A stretch of DNA of 19,196 bases from DATLHO01 sp035539855. GTDB taxonomy: Bacteria > Bacteroidota > Ignavibacteria > OLB7. The stretch spans positions 1 to 19,196 of the forward strand of contig DATLHO010000123.1 of assembly GCA_035539855.1 (NCBI GenBank), written 5' to 3'. The stretch's first letter is position 1. The number at the start of each line of letters is the position of its first letter. Shown piece after piece: positions 1 to 5,730 of this stretch. The position numbers and the translations under genes are program-made. The notes under the pieces are model-generated. The model made no database searches and had not been told where the DNA came from. It saw nothing but the letters and a program-made list of their open reading frames with translations.

Positions 1-101
1 GCGTTGCGCGGGGTGTGCGCGCGCGTTGCGCGGGGGGATGCTGATGCGCCTTTTTTTTGGCGCGCGTTGCGCGCATGCGGAGCGCGCCCTGAAGGGCGCG
101 G
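1..101. repeat. GC-rich repeat and hairpin region downstream of the galE cluster
   Basis: The decamer GCGTTGCGCG occurs three times, at 1-10, 23-32 and 64-73, in a stretch built almost wholly of GCGC units and broken by a run of eight T at 51-58. Next to the stop codon of the minus-strand DUF2630 gene, 83-89 pairs with 94-100 (7 bp, TGAA tetraloop). That hairpin is a plausible minus-strand terminator but has no U-tract on that strand. The T run would suit a plus-strand terminator for a gene outside the window, with a GCGC/GCGC stem at best. No gene is seen here. Confidence 0.4.
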
Positions 102-335
102 CTACTGTTCGTAATTCTCGACGATGCCCGGCGGGCGCAACTCCGCCTGGTCGGGATTCTCGCCGGCGTCGCGCAGGGCGCGGCGTTGGCGCAACAGGTC
201 CCAGTACTGATCGAGCTCGACGCCGATTTCGTTGAGCCGATTCTGTTCGTCGGCGTCGAGGCCCGTGGCCGCGAGCAGGCGTCGCTCTTCGGCCATGAGA
301 TCCTCGATGTGACCGAGCACGCTCTTGTCGTTCAT
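102..335 (-). CDS. DUF2630 family small protein
   Basis: This 77-aa, charged, cytosolic protein has no signal peptide or membrane segment. The pattern matches DUF2630: an N-terminal MNDKSVLGHIEDLMAEE helix, then LDQYWDLLRQRRALRDAGENP at about residues 42-62. I recognise the family, which is best known from Actinobacteria, from this Leu/Arg-rich block; its function is unknown. The predicted shape is a two-helix hairpin. The start is well supported: GGGGGAG lies about six bases upstream of the ATG. The gene begins 28 bases after galE ends on the same strand, so it is probably the last gene of the galE transcript. A hairpin at 83-100 follows the stop. Any link to galactose metabolism is inferred from position only. 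Confidence 0.85.
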   Translation of the reverse strand: MNDKSVLGHIEDLMAEERRLLAATGLDADEQNRLNEIGVELDQYWDLLRQRRALRDAGENPDQAELRPPGIVENYEQ

Positions 336-363
336 TGCTGCTCCCCCAGGTTGATTGGTCGGT

Positions 364-1368
364 TCATCGCGCTTCGAGGTTTGCGGGCGCCTCGTGATAG
401 CCGCCGGGATGCGCCTGCATCCAGCGCCACGCCGAGTCGATGATCTCGCGCAGGTCCTGCTGCTGCGGCGCCCATGAGAGCTCGCGTCGGATTCGATCGG
501 AGCTCGCGACGAGCATCGCCGGATCGCCCGCGCGTCGCGGTCCGAACGTCACCGGAATCTCACGCCCGGTCACTTCGCGCGCGACGTCGATGAGCTCCCG
601 CACGGAATATCCCGCGCCGCCGCAGCCGAGGTTGTAGATCCGGCTGCCTCCGTCGAGCGCGCCGAGCGCCAAAATGTGTGCGCGCGCGAGATCGGAGACG
701 TGGATGTAATCGCGAATGCACGTGCCGTCACGCGTCGGATAATCATCGCCGAAAATCGTCACATCTGGAATCGTCCCCGCCGCTGCCTGCAGGACGATCG
801 GAATCAGGTGTGTCTCGGGATCGTGCATCTCGCCGCAGTGCTCGGTCGCGCCCGCTGCGTTGAAATACCGGAGGCTCGCGTAGCGAATTCCGTATGCGTT
901 GTCGTACCATCGCAGCGCCGACTCGATCGCGAGCTTCGTCTCGCCGTACGGATTCGTCGGAGCATGCGGCATCTCCTCGACGATCGGGCTCTGCTCCGGC
1001 TCGCCGTAGACCGCGGCGGTCGACGAGAACACGATCCGGCGCACTCCTGCATCGACCATGGCGTCGAGCAGTGAGAGTGAGGCGACGACGTTGTTGTCGT
1101 AGTACTTGCGCGGCTCCTGCACCGACTCGCCGACGAGTGAGTAGGCGGCCATGTGAACCACCGCGTCGATGCCGTGCTCCGCGAGCGTCTCGCGCAGGCG
1201 CGCACCGTCGCGCAGGTCGGCGACGACGAGCGTCGCTCCGTCGACGACCGCTTCGGAGTGCCCCTTGACGAGATTGTCGTAGACGACGACCGTGTGTCCG
1301 TCGCCGACGAGCTGCTCGGTGACGACGCTGCCGATGTATCCCGCGCCTCCGGTAACAAGAACGTTCAT
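364..1368 (-). CDS. galE: UDP-glucose 4-epimerase GalE
   Basis: This 334-aa cytosolic NAD-dependent extended short-chain dehydrogenase interconverts UDP-glucose and UDP-galactose, the last step of the Leloir pathway and a source of UDP-Gal for glycans. The Rossmann motif TGGAGYIGS lies at residues 6-14, the catalytic Ser/Thr in FSSTAAVYG near 116-117, and the YxxxK pair at Y141/K145 (NPYGETK). The YFNAAGA block and the C-terminal NLGCGGAGYSVRE segment are typical of GalE. Length is normal. The ATG gives an immediate Rossmann start, though no strong Shine-Dalgarno is seen. It lies 31 bases after a small membrane protein gene and 28 bases before a DUF2630 gene. It is separated by about 10 kb from galT-galK, with which it must cooperate. 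Confidence 0.96.
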   Translation of the reverse strand: MNVLVTGGAGYIGSVVTEQLVGDGHTVVVYDNLVKGHSEAVVDGATLVVADLRDGARLRETLAEHGIDAVVHMAAYSLVGESVQEPRKYYDNNVVASLSLLDAMVDAGVRRIVFSSTAAVYGEPEQSPIVEEMPHAPTNPYGETKLAIESALRWYDNAYGIRYASLRYFNAAGATEHCGEMHDPETHLIPIVLQAAAGTIPDVTIFGDDYPTRDGTCIRDYIHVSDLARAHILALGALDGGSRIYNLGCGGAGYSVRELIDVAREVTGREIPVTFGPRRAGDPAMLVASSDRIRRELSWAPQQQDLREIIDSAWRWMQAHPGGYHEAPANLEAR

Positions 1369-1399
1369 CGATTGGATTCGCTTGAATTGTGTGCCGGGT

Positions 1400-1894
1400 C
1401 TACCCGCCGACCGGGACCCGCGTGTCGTCGTTGATGGCGATGGCGGTGGGGATTCTCGTTCCGAAGATGCTCTCGCCCTCCTCGCGCTCGATCGTCCCGA
1501 TCTCGGCGATCGACCACGAGCCGCGCTCGCGCACCATGCGCAGGCTCAGCGCGAGCTCACCGGCGATCGACGTCACCAGCCGCGCACTTGCCTCGGCCTG
1601 TCCTCCCTTGACCCATCCCCGCTGTCCCCTGACGTCGACCACCTCGCCGCTCTGCATCATGATGAAGATCGCGAAGTGCTCGAGGTCCTTCTCGTCGAGC
1701 TCATGGCGCATTGCCGGATTGAGATAGCTCTTGGCGCCGGCGAAGTCGCCGCCGACCAGATGGCGCACGAAGCCCTCGGCGACCTCTTCGGGCGAGGATT
1801 CGAACATCCCCGAATCCCTCACCAGTCCGACGATTCCGACGAGCACCATCATCCCCGTGACGATGGCGACGATCATCCCGAATAACCTCTTCAT
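1400..1894 (-). CDS. Membrane-anchored protein, possible NTF2/DUF4878-like fold
   Basis: The 164-aa product begins MKRLFGMIVA with one hydrophobic helix at about residues 4-26, so it is probably anchored in the inner membrane with its C-terminal domain outside. The rest (about 32-135) has the order SSPEEVAEGFVRHLVGGD, an Asn-Pro loop, then alternating strands ending WSIAEIGTIERE. That resembles NTF2-like DUF4878 lipoproteins, in which a helix cradle precedes a curved sheet. This is a fold-level guess and no function is assigned. I chose the ATG at 1894 because GGGGGTAGGT sits directly upstream; a GTG at 1924 would add ten unremarkable residues. It is first in the probable galE operon and divergent from the mutarotase-like gene. 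Confidence 0.75.
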   Translation of the reverse strand: MKRLFGMIVAIVTGMMVLVGIVGLVRDSGMFESSPEEVAEGFVRHLVGGDFAGAKSYLNPAMRHELDEKDLEHFAIFIMMQSGEVVDVRGQRGWVKGGQAEASARLVTSIAGELALSLRMVRERGSWSIAEIGTIEREEGESIFGTRIPTAIAINDDTRVPVGG

Positions 1895-2066
1895 ACCTAC
1901 CCCCACTGCTCGTACGTTCTGCACTCGTTCATCGCTTCACGAGGCTACAGTGCAAGGGGGGTGCCATACGCGACGCCCGGCGGCGCGCGGAGGTCCCGGC
2001 GGCCCGTCGGTTGCATTCGCTCGCATCAATCGATCATGATTCAGCCGCGGTATTGCGGATCGTCCA
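1895..2066. promoter_or_regulatory. Divergent intergenic region
   Basis: These 172 bases separate the minus-strand galE cluster from the plus-strand mutarotase-like gene, so both promoters should lie here. I see no convincing -35/-10 pair on either strand. The best plus-strand candidate, TTGCAT with a 17-base spacer, lacks a good -10. The role is inferred from gene orientation alone. Confidence 0.4.
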
Positions 2067-2981
2067 ATGGAACGTGTCACAACGATCGGTGCGCTCAACG
2101 GCGTACGTCTCTCGAACGAATCGGTCGGCGTGGTCGCGACCACCGACGTCGGTCCCCGCATCGTCGAGTACGCCCTGCACGGCGGCCTCAACGTGCTCGG
2201 CGACGCGCTCGACGCGCGGATCGAAACGCCGCTGGGACTGTGGCGCGCGTACGGCGGTCACCGGCTCTGGTGCGCGCCCGAGGCGAGTCCGCGCAGCTAC
2301 GTGCCGGACAACGACCCGGTGCTCGTCGAGGAGATCGGCGAGCGCGCGGTGCGTCTGATCGCGCCGCCGGAGTCCGCGACGGGCATCGCCAGGGCGATCA
2401 CCGTCGTTCTCGACGACACGGGGAGCGGCCTGACGCTGCTTCACCGGATAACGAACACGTCGCTGTGGATGGTCGAGCTCGCGCCGTGGGCGCTGACGAT
2501 CGTCGCTCCCGGAGGTGAGGCGCTCGTTCCGCAGGAGCCGTACCGACCGCACGCCGAGAGCCTGCTGCCGGTGCGCACGCTCGCGCTCTGGTCGTACACC
2601 GACCTGTCGGACGAGCGCCTGCGCTTCGGCCGGCGCTTCATCCGCGTCCGCAGCCGATCGACGATGGCCGAGCCGCTGAAGATCGGCGCGTCGAACGCGC
2701 AGCGCTGGGCCGGCTGGCATCGCGACGGGACGCTGTTCGTCAAGCGATTCCCGTATTCGTCCGAAGCGCTCTATCCCGATCTCGGATGCAACACCGAGAT
2801 CTACACCGCCGGCGATTTCATGGAGCTCGAGTCGCTCGGACCAATGATCCGGCTGGAGCCCGGAGCGTCGGTCGAGCATCTGGAGCGATGGAGTCTCTTC
2901 GACGGATTCGACGCCGGCGACGACGACGATCGGCTCGCCGTGGCGCTCGCTCCGCTGCTGCTGCAGTCGGGACTGGAGTGA
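2067..2981 (+). CDS. Galactose mutarotase-fold / DUF4380-like protein
   Basis: This 304-aa cytosolic protein has no signal peptide. It opens with a GVVATTDVGPRIVEYALHGG block (about residues 21-40), then YGGHRLWCAPEASPRSYVPDND (about 62-83), a run of strands, and FSYSSEALYPDLGCNTEIYT-type residues near 230. This order (glycine-Pro-Arg-Ile strand, Gly-His-Arg-Leu-Trp, and late Asn-x-Glu) is that of aldose-1-epimerase-like beta-sandwich proteins and of the related DUF4380 family. A sugar-binding or mutarotase role would suit the galactose genes around it, but I cannot show catalysis: the classical GalM His/Glu set is not clearly placed. The ATG is the only sensible start; its Shine-Dalgarno is weak. 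A 145-base gap follows before the peroxiredoxin. Confidence 0.7.
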   Translation: MERVTTIGALNGVRLSNESVGVVATTDVGPRIVEYALHGGLNVLGDALDARIETPLGLWRAYGGHRLWCAPEASPRSYVPDNDPVLVEEIGERAVRLIAPPESATGIARAITVVLDDTGSGLTLLHRITNTSLWMVELAPWALTIVAPGGEALVPQEPYRPHAESLLPVRTLALWSYTDLSDERLRFGRRFIRVRSRSTMAEPLKIGASNAQRWAGWHRDGTLFVKRFPYSSEALYPDLGCNTEIYTAGDFMELESLGPMIRLEPGASVEHLERWSLFDGFDAGDDDDRLAVALAPLLLQSGLE

Positions 2982-3126
2982 CGGCGCGATTGAGTAGATT
3001 CGCCCATCCCCCCTCGCGAGATCGACATCCCTCCGTTTCGCCATGACGATCATGGCGCATGGCCGCCGCCTCCGGGCGCGAGCGGCCCTTCCGACATGCA
3101 CACCAACTGAATCACTGGAGCTCGAC

Positions 3127-3786
3127 ATGAGTCTTCGCATCGGCGACACCGCGCCGGACTTCGAGGCGGACACGACCGCCGGACACATCCGATTCCATGA
3201 GTGGCTTGGCGACTCGTGGGGCATTCTCTTTTCGCATCCGAAGGATTTCACGCCCGTCTGCACGACCGAGCTCGGCACGATGGCGCGTATGAAGCCGGAG
3301 TTCGACCGCCGCGGCGTCAAGGTCATCGGCCTGAGCGTCGACCCGGTCGACGCGCACGGGCGATGGGCGAAGGACATCGAGGAGACGCAGGGTCAGGCGC
3401 CGAACTTCCCGATGATCGGCGACCCGGAGCTGAAGGTGGCCAAGGCCTGGGGGATGCTCCCGGCGGAGCTCGACGGCGCCGCCGAGGGGCGCACGGCCGC
3501 GGACAACCAGACCGTGCGCAACGTCTTCGTGATCGGACCCGACAAAAAGATCAAGCTCGTGCTGATCTATCCGATGTCGGCCGGAAGGAATTTCGACGAG
3601 GTGCTGCGCGTGGTCGATTCGCTGCAGCTCAGCGCCCGCCACAAGGTCTCGACACCGGCCAACTGGAAGGCCGGCGAGGACGTGATCATCGCCGGCGCGG
3701 TTTCCGACGATGAGGCGAAGCAGCTCTTCCCCGACGGATGGAAGGCGCCGAAGCCGTACCTGCGGATCGTCCCGCAGCCGCAGTAG
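3127..3786 (+). CDS. 1-Cys peroxiredoxin (Prx6/AhpC-TSA family)
   Basis: This 219-aa cytosolic thiol peroxidase reduces hydrogen peroxide and organic hydroperoxides. The thioredoxin fold starts at GDTAPDFEADTT (6-17), and the active site HPKDFTPVCTTE places the peroxidatic cysteine at C45 with Thr42 and Pro38 nearby. No other cysteine exists in the protein, so it must be a 1-Cys enzyme regenerated by an external thiol. The C-terminal extension (after about 165, with TPANWKAGEDVII) and the length match the Prx6 subfamily. The ATG at 3127 follows GGAG by six bases. An upstream in-frame ATG at 3043 would add 28 non-homologous residues and is rejected. It converges on the GH2 gene, with a hairpin between. 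Confidence 0.95.
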   Translation: MSLRIGDTAPDFEADTTAGHIRFHEWLGDSWGILFSHPKDFTPVCTTELGTMARMKPEFDRRGVKVIGLSVDPVDAHGRWAKDIEETQGQAPNFPMIGDPELKVAKAWGMLPAELDGAAEGRTAADNQTVRNVFVIGPDKKIKLVLIYPMSAGRNFDEVLRVVDSLQLSARHKVSTPANWKAGEDVIIAGAVSDDEAKQLFPDGWKAPKPYLRIVPQPQ

Positions 3787-3802
3787 AATCCCGCTGACAC
3801 GA

Positions 3803-3838
3803 CACTGCCGCGAGCGCGTCGAGCGCGTCGCGGCAGTG
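3803..3838. terminator. Hairpin between convergent peroxiredoxin and GH2 genes
   Basis: CACTGCCGCG at 3803-3812 pairs perfectly with CGCGGCAGTG at 3829-3838. The 16-base loop (GCGCG repeats) can pair further. An alternative outer pairing, CACGACAC with GTGTCGTG, flanks it. It sits 17 bases after the peroxiredoxin stop and 29 bases before the GH2 stop, a fitting place for a bidirectional terminator. There is no T-tract, so intrinsic termination is uncertain. Confidence 0.5.
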
Positions 3839-3866
3839 ATCGAATGTGTCGTGACGGCCGCGCCGA

Positions 3867-5681
3867 TCAGATCAGCGCGGCCGTTCCCGTCCAGCCCTTC
3901 GGCGGGAAGAGCTCGCGGTGGATCTTCGCGATCTCCTCGGGCGGAACCTTTGCCTTGCGGTCGTACGTGAGCAGACCGTTGATCTCCTGCTCGATGTCGG
4001 TCAACTGCGTGTAGCAGAACCCTGCGACGAACGGCAGCGACGAGATGCCGTCCATCAGATCGCGATAGCGGTCGAGCATCTCCGCCTCCGTCTCGCACGT
4101 GCCGTAGTTCTGATAGAGGATGTCGCGCTCCTCCGGCGGGATGTCGTGCGGGATCATCAGGAAGCCGCCGACCTCCGTGAGCACCACCGGCTGGCCGCGA
4201 TAGCGCGAGCCGCGCATGTACAGCGGCTTGCCCGGCAACCAGACGTTCGACGGCAGCGGTCCGCCCAGAAGCGTCTCGCGATAGCGCTCGCGCAGCCCAT
4301 CGGCCGTCGGCGTGTAGTCGTGGATCGCGCAGACGTCGGTGATGTCGGTGTGCTCCCAGCCGTCGTTGTCGATGATCGGCCGGTGCGGCGCAAGACGGCG
4401 CGTGCGCGAGACGATCCGCTCGAGGAACGCATACTGTCCTGGATGGCTCGAGCCGAGTCCGGGAAATCCCCAGCTCTCGTTGACCGGCACCCAGGTGATA
4501 ATGCACGGGTGATTGTAGTCGCGAATCACCGCCCGCTCCCACTCCGCCATCAACCGCTCCTCGGCCACGAGCGACCAGCCGCGCGAGTTCGCCATCTCCT
4601 CCCACACCATCAGTCCGAGCTTGTCGCACCAGTAGAGGTAGCGCGGATCCTCGACCTTCTGGTGCTTGCGCGCGCCGTTGTAGCCGTAGGCCTTCGTCAT
4701 CTCGACATCGGCGCAGATGGCCTCGTCGCTGGGCGCGCTCATGTAGCTCTGGGGCCAGTACCCCTGGTCGAGCACCATCAGCAGGTACGTCTCTCGACCG
4801 TTGAGATAGTAGCGCCCGTTGCGCAGCTCGATGCTGCGGATGCCGACGTAGGAGCGAACCTCGTCGAGCACGGTGCCGCGCGTCAGCAGGCGCACGCGGA
4901 GGTCGTACAGGAACGGCTGCTCGGTCGACCAGAGCTTCGCGTTCGGCACGCGGATCATCATGCGCGCGGTCGCCGAGGTCGTCTCCCGGCTGACGGTCGC
5001 GACGACCTCGCTGCCGTCGAGCACGTCGACCTCGAGCGTCCATCCGATGGCCGGCGCGTGCAGGAAGATCTCGAGCTCGAAGGATTCCTCGGCCGCGTAC
5101 GGCGTGATCCGCAGCTCCTCGATGCGGACCGGCGGCGCGGGCTCGAGCCAGACGGTCTGCCAGATGCCGGTCGTGCAGTAGTAGTCGATCTCGCGGGGTT
5201 GTCCGGTGATCGACTGCTTGCCGCGCGGTTGCTCGGGATCCTGCCGGTCCTCGACGCGCACGACCAGACGATTGCGTCCCTCGTTGACGTACGGAGAGAT
5301 CTCGAACGAGAACGGGACGTGACCGCCGCGGTTGTGCCCGACCTCGTGTCCGTTGACCCAGACGGTCGACTTGTAGTCGACCGCGCCGAAGTGCAGCAGA
5401 AGGTCGCGGCCGCGCCATCCGAACGGGGGATCGAAGTCGAGCGCGTACCAGACGACCTCGTGGATCGTCTTGTCGTTGATGCCCGACAGCTCGCACTGGT
5501 AGGGGAAGGGAACGAGAATCGTCCGGTCGAGCTTGCGACCGTCGTACCACCGCTCGCGCAGTCCGCGGTCGCGGTCGTCGTAGGCGAACTCCCAGACGCC
5601 ATTCAGGTTGTACCACTCGCGTCGCTCGAACTGCGGGCGGGGGTACTCGGGTCGGGGAATCGCCGGTGTGTCAACAGCCAT
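3867..5681 (-). CDS. Glycoside hydrolase family 2 (beta-galactosidase/beta-glucuronidase type)
   Basis: This 604-aa protein has the GH2 architecture: an N-terminal sugar-binding jelly roll (about 20-180, including WYALDFDPP and STVWVNGHEVGHNRGGHVPF), an immunoglobulin-like domain (about 185-290), and a TIM barrel (about 290-600). The acid/base is E402 in VNESWG and the nucleophile E503 in VVLTEVGGF, where the common form is TEFGG/TEYG. Both are present, so activity is expected; the substrate (beta-galactoside, glucuronide or other) cannot be read from sequence. No signal peptide is seen, so it should act on imported or internal glycosides. The start at 5681 has a GAGG nine bases upstream. It is the last gene of the glycosyltransferase-glf operon, 49 bases after the GH1-RmlD fusion. 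The open frame continues upstream to 6020 but only antisense-like sequence lies there. Confidence 0.9.
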   Translation of the reverse strand: MAVDTPAIPRPEYPRPQFERREWYNLNGVWEFAYDDRDRGLRERWYDGRKLDRTILVPFPYQCELSGINDKTIHEVVWYALDFDPPFGWRGRDLLLHFGAVDYKSTVWVNGHEVGHNRGGHVPFSFEISPYVNEGRNRLVVRVEDRQDPEQPRGKQSITGQPREIDYYCTTGIWQTVWLEPAPPVRIEELRITPYAAEESFELEIFLHAPAIGWTLEVDVLDGSEVVATVSRETTSATARMMIRVPNAKLWSTEQPFLYDLRVRLLTRGTVLDEVRSYVGIRSIELRNGRYYLNGRETYLLMVLDQGYWPQSYMSAPSDEAICADVEMTKAYGYNGARKHQKVEDPRYLYWCDKLGLMVWEEMANSRGWSLVAEERLMAEWERAVIRDYNHPCIITWVPVNESWGFPGLGSSHPGQYAFLERIVSRTRRLAPHRPIIDNDGWEHTDITDVCAIHDYTPTADGLRERYRETLLGGPLPSNVWLPGKPLYMRGSRYRGQPVVLTEVGGFLMIPHDIPPEERDILYQNYGTCETEAEMLDRYRDLMDGISSLPFVAGFCYTQLTDIEQEINGLLTYDRKAKVPPEEIAKIHRELFPPKGWTGTAALI

Positions 5682-5730
5682 CGTGTAGAACCTCAAGAGA
5701 TCGCGCGGACAGGGGAGCCGGCCGAAGCCG

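Noticed and set aside
3112..5616. Open minus-strand frame of 834 codons across the peroxiredoxin and part of the GH2 gene
   Set aside because: It is antisense to the peroxiredoxin and out of frame with GH2, and its product is an Arg/Pro/Asp-rich shadow without domain motifs.
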